DNA of 64,000 nt, taken from contig UBTY01000023.1 of the NCBI GenBank assembly GCA_900468535.1, forward strand, positions 153,365 through 217,364, given 5' to 3'. Below the pieces are notes generated by a model, which worked only from the letters and a program-made list of their open reading frames with translations, was not told the DNA's origin and searched no databases. This DNA is from Hyphomicrobiales bacterium. GTDB lineage: Bacteria > Pseudomonadota > Alphaproteobacteria > Rhizobiales > Rhizobiaceae. The position numbers were made by a program, and so were the translations under genes. Positions 1 to 7,608 of the stretch are shown here, piece after piece. Numbering within the stretch: the stretch's first letter is position 1; each line of letters starts with the position of its first letter.

Positions 1-752
1 CCGATCAGCGATGCATGCTGGTCGCCGGCAACACCGCGGATCGGAATCTCGGCACCAAGGATGCTGCGTTCGGTAATCCCGAAGGTGTCAACGTTGTCGA
101 GAATCTCGGGCAGAATGGAATGAGGGATGTTGAAGCACTGCAGCAGTTCCTCGTCCCACTGACCGGTTGCGATGTCGCATAGCATCGTCCGGGAAGCATT
201 GGTGATATCGGTGACATGCCTTCGTCCGCCCGTCAGGCGATAGACGAGCCAGCTATCGACAGTTCCGAAGGCCAAGTGGCCGGCATCGGCAGCAGCACGC
301 GCGCCAGCGACATTGTCGAGGATCCATGCGATCTTGCTGGCCGAGAAATAGGCGTCGATGAGGAGGCCCGAACGGCTGCCAATAAGCTCAGCCGCCCCAT
401 CGCGACGAAGACGATCACAGGCTTCCGCCGTTCGGCGGTCCTGCCATACGATGGCATTGTGAATCGCCTTGCCCGTTCGCCGATCCCACACAATCGTTGT
501 TTCGCGCTGGTTCGTAATGCCGATTGCGGCAATCTCAGCTGCCGTCATGCCGGCGTTGGCAATTGCGCCGCGCACGGTCTCGACGGTTGTCCGCCACAAG
601 TCTTCCGGATCGTGCTCCACCCAACCGGACCGCGGAAACTGCTGCGGAAACTCCTGCTGATCGCCCCCCTTTGCCTTGAAACTAGGGGAAAACACGATGG
701 ATCGCGTGGATGTCGTGCCTTGGTCAACTGCCAGGATATAGCCGTTCTTCAT
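1..752 (-). CDS. glpK: Glycerol kinase, N-terminal part (runs off window)
   Basis: About 250 residues are visible from an ATG at 752; the C-terminal half lies beyond the left edge. The frame is open throughout. The first residues carry the FGGY-kinase phosphate-binding motif DQGTTSTRSIVF, and residues about 75-105 read ITNQRETTIVWDRRTG then IHNAIVWQDRRT, the signature of glycerol kinase rather than xylulokinase or gluconokinase. The enzyme phosphorylates glycerol with ATP to glycerol 3-phosphate in the cytoplasm. It lies on the same strand as, and 137 bp downstream of, the sulfoquinovose operon. Because sulfoquinovosidase releases glycerol from sulfoquinovosyl glycerol, a functional link is plausible, but co-transcription is inference and a hairpin lies between them. 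Confidence 0.93.
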   Translation of the reverse strand, partial: MKNGYILAVDQGTTSTRSIVFSPSFKAKGGDQQEFPQQFPRSGWVEHDPEDLWRTTVETVRGAIANAGMTAAEIAAIGITNQRETTIVWDRRTGKAIHNAIVWQDRRTAEACDRLRRDGAAELIGSRSGLLIDAYFSASKIAWILDNVAGARAAADAGHLAFGTVDSWLVYRLTGGRRHVTDITNASRTMLCDIATGQWDEELLQCFNIPHSILPEILDNVDTFGITERSILGAEIPIRGVAGDQHASLI

Positions 753-835
753 CTTCCAATTCCGTTCGGTCGTTCAAGAAGACGATGCGATGCTTCAAAA
801 CTAGTCGGCCAGCGGCCTTGCGGCATCGTCCAGGG

Positions 836-859
836 GGCAGCCGATATTTGCCGGCTGCC
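836..859 (-). terminator. Candidate hairpin terminator after the sulfo-ED operon
   Basis: An 8-bp perfect inverted repeat (GGCAGCCG / CGGCTGCC, loop of 8) lies 31 bp after the aldehyde dehydrogenase stop and before glpK. There is no clear T-run on the minus strand, so termination may be partial and glpK could be reached by read-through. Confidence 0.4.
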
Positions 860-889
860 GTTCGTCATCTGAGCAACGTGGATGGCGGG

Positions 890-2356
890 TTAGATGCCCG
901 CGACGCAGACGTATTTCAGCTCGAGGAAACCTTCGATGCCGTACTTCGAGCCTTCGCGGCCCATGCCCGACTGCTTGATCCCGCCGAACGGCGCCATTTC
1001 GTTAGCGATCATGCCGGTGTTGACACCGACCATTCCCGCCTCGAGCGCTTCCGAAACCCGCCAGACCCGTGCCATGTCGCGGGCGTAGAAATAGGAAGCA
1101 AGTCCGAACTCGCTGTCGTTTGCCATCGCGATGACGTCCTCCTCCGTGTTGAAGGAGATGATCGGAGCGAGCGGAGCAAACGTCTCTTCCTTGGCAACCT
1201 TCATTGCCTGCGTAACGCCCGTGATGACGGTCGGCTGGTAGAAGTTGCCACCAAGGTCGCTCTTGCTGCCGCCCGTAAGAAGCCTGCCGCCATTGGCGAG
1301 CGCGTCGGCAACATGCTCTTCCATCTTTGCCACGGCGCGCTCGTCGATAAGAGGTCCCTGGCTGACGCCCTCCTCGGTGCCACGGCCAAGCCTGAGCTCG
1401 GAAACCTTCGCGAGCAGTTTTTCCGTGAAGGCCTCGACGACGCCCTCCTGCACATAGATACGGTTGGCGCATACGCAGGTCTGACCAGCGTTGCGGAACT
1501 TGGAAATCATCGCGCCAGCGACTGCCGCATCAATGTCGGCATCGTCGAAGACAATGAACGGCGCATTGCCGCCAAGCTCAAGCGACAGGCGCTTGATGCC
1601 GTCGGCGGCTTCCTTCATCAGCCATCGGCCAACCCCGGTCGATCCCGTGAACGTGATCTTCGCAACCTTCGGATTGTGGCAGAACTCGAGGCCGATCGGC
1701 TTTGCCTCGCCCGTGACAACCGAGAAGACGCCCTTTGGCACACCTGCGCGCTCCGCCAGAACGGCAAGCGCCAATGCCGACAGCGGCGTCTGTGACGCCG
1801 GCTTCAGGATCATGCTGCAGCCGGCAGCAAGTGCCGGCCCGGCCTTGCGAGTGATCATGCCGTTCGGAAAATTCCACGGCGTGATCGCTGCGCAGACGCC
1901 GACCGGCTGCTTCAGAACCATGATGCGCTGGCCGGGATTGGCGCCCGGGATGATATCGCCATCGATGCGCTTCGCCTCTTCGGCAAACCATTCGAGATAG
2001 GCGGCGTTCGAGACGACCTCGCCCTTGGCTTCGGCAAGCGGCTTACCCTGCTCAGTCGTCAGGATGAGAGCCAGGTCGTCGGCACTTGCGACAATCAGAT
2101 CGTACCAGCGCTTCAGAACCTGAGCGCGCTCCTTTGCCGTTTTCCGCGCCCACAGCTTCTGCGCGGTTTCAGCGGCATCGATTGCCTTCTGGACGACGGC
2201 GCGATCAAGGTCCGGGACGTTGGCAATCAAAGAGCCGTCGAAGGGGTCGGTCACGGCAAACGTCTTGCCGGTTGGCGATGAAATCCATTCGCCGGCAACG
2301 AATGCCTTGGCGGTCAGGAGAGATGGATCCTTGAGAGGGAGTGTGGATGCAGTCAT
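890..2356 (-). CDS. Aldehyde dehydrogenase, probable sulfolactaldehyde dehydrogenase of sulfo-ED pathway
   Basis: 488-residue NAD(P)-dependent aldehyde dehydrogenase of the succinate-semialdehyde dehydrogenase (GabD) type. Catalytic residues are visible: Glu260 in LELGGNAPF, Cys294 in NAGQTCVCANR, and the cofactor motif FTGSTGVG at about 236. By sequence alone it would be called gabD. Position at the end of a complete sulfo-ED gene set makes oxidation of 3-sulfolactaldehyde to 3-sulfolactate the more likely job (inference; sulfo-ED SLA dehydrogenases are members of this family). The start at 2356 is chosen because ATG overlaps the upstream TGA (ATGA, 2353-2356), implying translational coupling; a longer frame to 2524 would overlap the exporter gene extensively. 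Confidence 0.85.
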   Translation of the reverse strand: MTASTLPLKDPSLLTAKAFVAGEWISSPTGKTFAVTDPFDGSLIANVPDLDRAVVQKAIDAAETAQKLWARKTAKERAQVLKRWYDLIVASADDLALILTTEQGKPLAEAKGEVVSNAAYLEWFAEEAKRIDGDIIPGANPGQRIMVLKQPVGVCAAITPWNFPNGMITRKAGPALAAGCSMILKPASQTPLSALALAVLAERAGVPKGVFSVVTGEAKPIGLEFCHNPKVAKITFTGSTGVGRWLMKEAADGIKRLSLELGGNAPFIVFDDADIDAAVAGAMISKFRNAGQTCVCANRIYVQEGVVEAFTEKLLAKVSELRLGRGTEEGVSQGPLIDERAVAKMEEHVADALANGGRLLTGGSKSDLGGNFYQPTVITGVTQAMKVAKEETFAPLAPIISFNTEEDVIAMANDSEFGLASYFYARDMARVWRVSEALEAGMVGVNTGMIANEMAPFGGIKQSGMGREGSKYGIEGFLELKYVCVAGI

Positions 2357-3123
2357 GACAGACCTCCGATGATCTTGAAGAGAGCGGGTAAGGCGAGCGA
2401 CAGGCCCGACAGGAGAAGAAGGCCAAAGGCCACGCGGCGCAGCGCCAGGTTCGAAATCGGCGGCGGCCAGCGCTTTGCCGCTGTTGTGACGAGGATCACG
2501 ACGGGGATCGCGAGCAGCCCCCACCAGAAGCCGGTCTTCGGCATGTCACCCGCCAATGCCACCACGGCGAGGCGAATGACGGCGTTCATGGCAAAGACCG
2601 CGACGAGCGTTTCGCGTATCGTCGGCTGCGGCATCGGCTGGCGATAGAGGTGATAGACGAGCGGCGGCCCAGCGGTGGAGAAGAGCCCTCCCATCAGTCC
2701 GGCGACAGCGCCGAAGAATGCGAAGGATCCTGCCGAGGAGAGGCTGGCAAGCGGCGTCGGCTTCATCGCCAACTGGATACTTGAGATCACGATCACCACC
2801 CCGAGCACGATCTTCAGCCAATCGATCGAAGCCGCCGCCATGAGACCGAGAAGCCAGTAGCCGACGAAAAGCATCAGAATGCTTGCAATAATGATCGGCA
2901 CGAACTCGCGCACGGCAATGTCACGCCAGCCCTTGGCCAGAACCTGGGCGGCGTTGACGAATGTCAGACAGCTGACGAGGACGGCTGCGTCTGGCACGGC
3001 AATAACGCCGGTGAGCCCGACCCCACCCATCATGATGAGGCCGAATGCAAATCCCGTCAGCGTCTGCAGGTACGCAGCGACTGCCGAAAGAAGCAGCAAA
3101 ATGCCCAGGCCATGCGGATCCAT
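2353..3123 (-). CDS. TauE/SafE-family permease, probable sulfolactate exporter
   Basis: 256 residues, almost wholly hydrophobic with about eight predicted membrane segments, of the TauE/SafE (DUF81) sulfite/organosulfonate exporter family. Family members export sulfoacetate, sulfite or sulfolactate. In sulfo-ED gene clusters a protein of this family is proposed to release sulfolactate, the end product made by the neighbouring dehydrogenase. It starts 2 bp after the sulfoquinovosidase stop and overlaps the next gene by 4 bp, so it is part of one transcript. The substrate is inferred from context only. Confidence 0.82.
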   Translation of the reverse strand: MDPHGLGILLLLSAVAAYLQTLTGFAFGLIMMGGVGLTGVIAVPDAAVLVSCLTFVNAAQVLAKGWRDIAVREFVPIIIASILMLFVGYWLLGLMAAASIDWLKIVLGVVIVISSIQLAMKPTPLASLSSAGSFAFFGAVAGLMGGLFSTAGPPLVYHLYRQPMPQPTIRETLVAVFAMNAVIRLAVVALAGDMPKTGFWWGLLAIPVVILVTTAAKRWPPPISNLALRRVAFGLLLLSGLSLALPALFKIIGGLS

Positions 3124-3125
3124 CG

Positions 3126-5126
3126 CTAGAGCGTCCGCAACTCGGCAAATCGGCCAGCGAAGGGAGAATCCGAGCGATAGAAGACTGGAGGTTCGCCGAG
3201 CGGCGAAGCGACCGTTATCTCCTTGCCGCCGCTATACTGCTCGCCACTCCATGCGTGCGTCCAGCTGGAACCTTCCGGCAGGTAGACGGTGCGCTCGCTT
3301 TGGGCCGCCTGCCAGATCGGCGCGACCAGCATGTCGGAGCCATAGAGGTAGCTGTCCTGGATCGCGTAGGTGTTGCGGTCGTGTTCATAGTGCAAGAACA
3401 GCGGTCGCTGCACCGGCAGCCCCTTGGCCGCGGCTTCGGCCGAGAGCGCTTTCAAGTAGGGAGCCAGATGAACGTAGATACCGGTCATGCGGGCAAAGTG
3501 CGCAAGCACTTCCGGGTCCTGATCGATCTGCACGTTGTCGCGTGGACGGTTGCCTTCGTGGCTCCGCATCACAGGTGTAAAGGCCGCCATCTCGGCCCAA
3601 CGCATCAGAAGCTCGGGGGTGCGGACGTTGCCAAACAGGCTGGTATATCCGCCGATATCGGAGTGGTGGTAGGCGTTGCCCAGCAGGCCGGCGGACAGAG
3701 CCGCGCAGATAACGGTCACAAGGCCGTCATGGCGGGAGAAGTCGACCGACTGGTCACCGCCCCACAGAAGCGGGCAGTGCTTCTGCACGCCAGTGTAACC
3801 AGCACGCATAAAGAAGAGCGCTTCGCCGGTCTTGCCGCGACTTGCTACCGCCTTGGCATTCACTTCTGCCCACAGCGTCGGCCACTGATTGTGCATCAGC
3901 TTCGCGTCGACGCCATTTGCCAGCTCGACGTCGATCGGCAAGTATTCGCCAAAATCCGCCATCCAGCCCGACAGTCCGTAGTCCAGCATCTTGCCGCCGA
4001 TTACGGAATCGGCAAACCAATCGGCCGCCGCCGGGTTGGTGAAATCGACAACACCGCAGTCAAACTCGCCAAAGTCCACGAGGGCGGTGCGGCCAAACTC
4101 GTCCTTCGCAAAGTAGCCGGCTTTCTCGGCTTCCTCGAACAAGGGTCCATCGACGCAGAGATAGGGGTTGACGTAGCCGAGGAAACGAACGCCCTCGTCG
4201 TGGAGTTGGGCAATGCGCTGGCGCAGACCAGGATAGCGTTCTTCATTCGCCTGCCAGTCCCAAAACAGCCGGGCGCCGAAGGATGTGTGGCGAAGTCCAA
4301 CCCAATCCTCACACCAAAGACCGGAAACCTTGACCCCGGCTTCCTTCATCTTCTCAAGGCGGGTGAACGAGTTCGTGCCGTCCTTGAGACCGATGATTGC
4401 GCCGTTGTAGATCCACTCTGGCAGCTGTGGCTGTCGGCCAAAGCGTGCGGAGAGAATTTCCACGAGTTCAACGAAGGTCGCTGCTGCGTAGAACTCGATA
4501 CGCTCGGGCACCGCCCAGGCTTCGATCTCATGAAAGGTCTTGCGCCGGAAGTCGAATACTGAATAAGCGCTCGTCTCGACATGCAGGGCGTATCGGTGGG
4601 ACGAGATATAGGTCGGCTGCGGGTAGTTGGTGTTATAGTAGTCTCCGCCCGCCTTGCCTTCGACATTCGACTTGAACGTGATCTCGCTCGTCTTGTCGCG
4701 GCCGACGCCGGGTTCGGATGTCCAGAGCGGGAAGCGGCGCCCGCGCATGTCGAAATAGGACATCTGCTCGCCGCCGCCCCAGACATGCTCGTCATGGTCC
4801 GCAACAACGCGCATCCAGAACCGGTTGATCGACGGATCTTCAGCCGAGAATTCCAGCGCCGTGTCCGTGAGCCTGATCACGAGACGTGCGGGCTGTCCTT
4901 CACGCTCGCATAGCGTCACCGTATCGCCATCGACAACCGCGTAACGCAGTGCACTGCGTTCGATCACGTAGTCCTCGATGTCGAAGTTGCCGCGATACAT
5001 GTCCATGCGCTCATCGCCGTGGCCGACATAGAATGCAGGCGTCGAGGCGGTGTGACGCAGGATGGCATGGCCGTTCAGTGAAATGGTGAAGCCAGTGGGT
5101 GTTGTCTCGAGTTTCATATCCGTCAT
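3126..5126 (-). CDS. Sulfoquinovosidase, glycoside hydrolase family 31 (YihQ-like)
   Basis: 666-residue GH31 enzyme, the same size as E. coli YihQ. The catalytic nucleophile is Asp391 in WMADFGEYLP and the acid/base Asp458 in GGDQSVDF. The residues that bind the sulfonate in YihQ appear conserved: Arg301/Trp304 correspond to Arg286/Trp289 in SFGARLFWDW, and Tyr508 to Tyr494 in IGGYTSLF (alignment by eye from memory of YihQ). This separates it from ordinary alpha-glucosidases. It would hydrolyse alpha-sulfoquinovosides such as sulfoquinovosyl glycerol to sulfoquinovose. No signal peptide is seen, so it acts in the cytoplasm after import by the ABC transporter of the same operon. It lies 2 bp from both neighbouring genes. 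Confidence 0.9.
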   Translation of the reverse strand: MTDMKLETTPTGFTISLNGHAILRHTASTPAFYVGHGDERMDMYRGNFDIEDYVIERSALRYAVVDGDTVTLCEREGQPARLVIRLTDTALEFSAEDPSINRFWMRVVADHDEHVWGGGEQMSYFDMRGRRFPLWTSEPGVGRDKTSEITFKSNVEGKAGGDYYNTNYPQPTYISSHRYALHVETSAYSVFDFRRKTFHEIEAWAVPERIEFYAAATFVELVEILSARFGRQPQLPEWIYNGAIIGLKDGTNSFTRLEKMKEAGVKVSGLWCEDWVGLRHTSFGARLFWDWQANEERYPGLRQRIAQLHDEGVRFLGYVNPYLCVDGPLFEEAEKAGYFAKDEFGRTALVDFGEFDCGVVDFTNPAAADWFADSVIGGKMLDYGLSGWMADFGEYLPIDVELANGVDAKLMHNQWPTLWAEVNAKAVASRGKTGEALFFMRAGYTGVQKHCPLLWGGDQSVDFSRHDGLVTVICAALSAGLLGNAYHHSDIGGYTSLFGNVRTPELLMRWAEMAAFTPVMRSHEGNRPRDNVQIDQDPEVLAHFARMTGIYVHLAPYLKALSAEAAAKGLPVQRPLFLHYEHDRNTYAIQDSYLYGSDMLVAPIWQAAQSERTVYLPEGSSWTHAWSGEQYSGGKEITVASPLGEPPVFYRSDSPFAGRFAELRTL

Positions 5127-5128
5127 GC

Positions 5129-5893
5129 TCAGTTTTGTGTAAGGCCAGCGTCGACGACGAAGTTCGCGCCCGTGCAGCCGGCGCTCTCGTCGGAACCAAG
5201 GAAGAGCGCCATGCGGGCGACGTGCGTTGCGTCGAGCCGGAATTTCAGGGCCTGCAGATCGATGAACTGCTGGTTTTGTTCGGGTGAGGTCCAGAGCTTT
5301 AGCTGCCGCTCGGTAACGATCGCGCCGGGCACGATGCAGTTGACGCGAATTCCAGAGGGTCCAAGCTCACGTGCCAGCGTCTTGGTCATGCCGTTGATAG
5401 CGGCCTTTGCCGTTGTATAGCCGACCATGCCCGGGCGACCGCGCATCCAGGAAATCGACCCCAGCATGATAACCGAGCCACGAGCCTGCTCTGCCATGAG
5501 ACGGCTAGCTGCCTGGGTCGCAAAAAACTGATGATCGAGATTGAGCGCGAGCGCGCGGCGCCAATAGTCCGGCTCGACGTCGCCGATTGCGTGGCGATCG
5601 TCCTTGCCGGCGTTATTGATCAGCACGTCGATAGCACCACGCCTGTCTTCGACAGCGCCGATCGTGCTCCGTAACCGATCGATATCCGTAATGTCGCAGG
5701 CGTGGAATTCGGCCCCCGTCGCCGCCGCGGTGCGAGCGCCGCCTTCGGCATCTATGTCGATAAACGATACCTTTGCGCCCTGCTCGGCAAAGGCTTTGAC
5801 CATTTCTCCGCCGATGCCCGATGCACCGCCGGTGATCAGCACATTGCGGCCATTGAGCGAGGCGTAGCGGACGGAATCATAAGGCGACGACAT
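5129..5893 (-). CDS. Short-chain dehydrogenase, probable sulfoquinovose 1-dehydrogenase
   Basis: 254-residue classical SDR. The cofactor motif TGGASGIG is at about 21-28, NNAG at about 93, and the catalytic set is Ser146, Tyr159 and Lys163 (YTTAK). Sulfo-ED begins with NAD-dependent oxidation of sulfoquinovose to 6-deoxy-6-sulfogluconolactone by an SDR, and this is the only SDR in the operon. It sits between the lactonase and sulfoquinovosidase genes with gaps of 9 and 2 bp. Assignment of substrate rests on operon content; the fold and oxidoreductase activity rest on sequence. Confidence 0.85.
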   Translation of the reverse strand: MSSPYDSVRYASLNGRNVLITGGASGIGGEMVKAFAEQGAKVSFIDIDAEGGARTAAATGAEFHACDITDIDRLRSTIGAVEDRRGAIDVLINNAGKDDRHAIGDVEPDYWRRALALNLDHQFFATQAASRLMAEQARGSVIMLGSISWMRGRPGMVGYTTAKAAINGMTKTLARELGPSGIRVNCIVPGAIVTERQLKLWTSPEQNQQFIDLQALKFRLDATHVARMALFLGSDESAGCTGANFVVDAGLTQN

Positions 5894-5902
5894 GAGAGGA
5901 TC

Positions 5903-6796
5903 TCACACTTCGGGGTCAAACAGGGCTTTGGGAAGGCCGGCGACGTCGGTGCGCATCGAAAACAGCGCTCCCGACAGCGGGTATTTGGCAAGCTCGGCGT
6001 CGGAGCGCCCGACGCGCGCGCTGGTACAATAGAGCGTCTTCATATCCGCTCCGCCGAACGTCACCATGGTCGGGCAGAGAGCCGGGACGGCATACTCCGC
6101 CAGCATGTTACCGTCAGGATCGTAGCGCTGGACGCGTCCGCCTTCGAAAAGCGCCGTCCAATAGCAGCCCTCAACGTCGACTGCGCCGCCGTCCGGCCTG
6201 CCCTTGTCGGTATCGTTCCCGAACTTGGCAAAGACCTGCCGATTGCTGGCCGTGCCGCGCGTCGGATCATAATCGAAGGTGTAGAGCGTGTAACGAAGCG
6301 TGTCGGAGTGATAGAGCCGCTTTCCATCCGGCGAAAATGCGACGCCGTTCGAGGTCAGGAGGCCGGAAGCGAGCTTGGCAAGCCGGTCGCGATCGAACCG
6401 GTAAAGGCTGGCGATCCCACGCTCCCGCGTCTCGTCGACAGTGCCGGCGACAAAGCGCCCGGCCGGATCGACCATGCCGTCATTGAAGCGACTGATCGCC
6501 TGGTCTTCGGGATTGTCGGCAAGCTTGCGCAGGAGTGCGCCTTTTTCGTCGAGAAGCCATAGGCCGGAGCGGAGGCCGGCAATGAACCCGCCGCCCTTCG
6601 CGAGCCCGATGCATCCGACCTCCTCTGGCAATTCCATTGCCGTGAATTGCTGCGACAGCGGATCGAAGCGGTGGATCCGGCAGGCTTTGATATCGACGAA
6701 ATAAAGCACCTGTTCGGCGACTGACCACAACGGGCATTCGCCAAGGAGAGTATTCGCCTCAAGAACGGATGTGAAGCCGGTGCTCACCGTCGCCAC
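5903..6796 (-). CDS. SMP-30/gluconolactonase family protein, probable sulfogluconolactonase
   Basis: 297-residue six-bladed propeller hydrolase of the SMP-30/regucalcin/gluconolactonase family. The N-terminal metal ligand motif LGECPLW (Glu19) is present, followed by family motifs DIKACRIHRFDP, RFNDGMVDPAGRF and TSNGVAFSPDGKRLYHSDT. It would hydrolyse sulfogluconolactone to sulfogluconate, the second step of the sulfo-ED route. It starts one base after the stop of the aldolase gene, in line with one polycistronic unit. Other sugar lactones cannot be excluded from sequence. Confidence 0.86.
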   Translation of the reverse strand: MATVSTGFTSVLEANTLLGECPLWSVAEQVLYFVDIKACRIHRFDPLSQQFTAMELPEEVGCIGLAKGGGFIAGLRSGLWLLDEKGALLRKLADNPEDQAISRFNDGMVDPAGRFVAGTVDETRERGIASLYRFDRDRLAKLASGLLTSNGVAFSPDGKRLYHSDTLRYTLYTFDYDPTRGTASNRQVFAKFGNDTDKGRPDGGAVDVEGCYWTALFEGGRVQRYDPDGNMLAEYAVPALCPTMVTFGGADMKTLYCTSARVGRSDAELAKYPLSGALFSMRTDVAGLPKALFDPEV

Positions 6797-6797
6797 C

Positions 6798-7598
6798 TCA
6801 GTAGGCAGCGGCCGGCAATGCCGGCTTGGCCGCGCTACCGTTCAAGACGCCAAGCCATTCGTTGGCGCGGCCGGTCATCATGGCAAGATCGGAGGCGATC
6901 GCCGCAAAGCTGTAGCCGTATCCGATGAACCTCTGAACCATCTCGGGATTGGGACCGACGATGCCGATCGGCTTGCCGGCGGAACGTGCGTCCTTCGCGG
7001 CTTTCTCGATCAGCACCTGAACCTCGGGATGAGCGATATTGCCGATATGCCCCATGGCGGCCGAAAGATCACCCGGGCCGACGAATACACCGTCAATGCC
7101 GTCGACGGCCGCGATCTCCGGTAGCCGCTCGATCGCTTCAGGCGTTTCGAGTTGCACGATCGTGCAGATCTGATCGTTGGCACGCTTCAGATAGTCGGGG
7201 ATCGTGCCGAACTTCGAGCCACGGTGAACGGCCGCGACGCCGCGGACGCCAAGCGGAGGGTAGCGCGTGTAGGAAGCAGCCGCCTTCGCCTCATCAGCCG
7301 TCTGGACGAAGGGCAGCATGACGGTGCGTGCACCAGCGTCGAGGACCCGCTTGACCAGCACCTGATCATTCCAGGCAAGGCGAACGACGGGTTCGGCCGG
7401 CGTGCAGCCCACGGCCCGCAGGATCTGGGCAAGATCGGAGACCTCGATCGGCACGTGCTCCATGTCGACCACGAGAAAATCGAAGCCTATGTAGCCAAGG
7501 GCCTCTGCCGTCGAGGGCGCTGCGGCCATCAGCCAGGTACCCAGAGGAGTGCGTTCGCCAGCTTCAATCCAGCTCTTGAAATTGTTGGTGAGGCTCAT
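6798..7598 (-). CDS. HpcH/HpaI-family class II aldolase, probable KDSG aldolase
   Basis: 266 residues. HpcH/HpaI aldolase hallmarks: VDMEH with catalytic His48, Arg73 in VVRLAW, metal ligands Glu151 in QLETPEA and Asp177 in GPGDLS. In sulfo-ED the aldolase of this family cleaves 2-keto-3,6-dideoxy-6-sulfogluconate into pyruvate and 3-sulfolactaldehyde. Pyruvate is the carbon gain of the pathway; the C3 sulfonate is oxidised by the dehydrogenase at the operon end. It lies 10 bp after the dehydratase gene that makes its substrate. Confidence 0.86.
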   Translation of the reverse strand: MSLTNNFKSWIEAGERTPLGTWLMAAAPSTAEALGYIGFDFLVVDMEHVPIEVSDLAQILRAVGCTPAEPVVRLAWNDQVLVKRVLDAGARTVMLPFVQTADEAKAAASYTRYPPLGVRGVAAVHRGSKFGTIPDYLKRANDQICTIVQLETPEAIERLPEIAAVDGIDGVFVGPGDLSAAMGHIGNIAHPEVQVLIEKAAKDARSAGKPIGIVGPNPEMVQRFIGYGYSFAAIASDLAMMTGRANEWLGVLNGSAAKPALPAAAY

Positions 7599-7608
7599 GC
7601 TCGTGTCC

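Noticed and set aside
890..2356. Naming the aldehyde dehydrogenase gabD (succinate-semialdehyde dehydrogenase)
   Set aside because: Family is right, but the complete sulfo-ED context and lack of a gabT neighbour make sulfolactaldehyde a better substrate guess.
3045..4562. 505-codon plus-strand frame
   Set aside because: Lies opposite the sulfoquinovosidase gene; composition is His/Arg/Val-rich as in antisense of GC-rich coding DNA.
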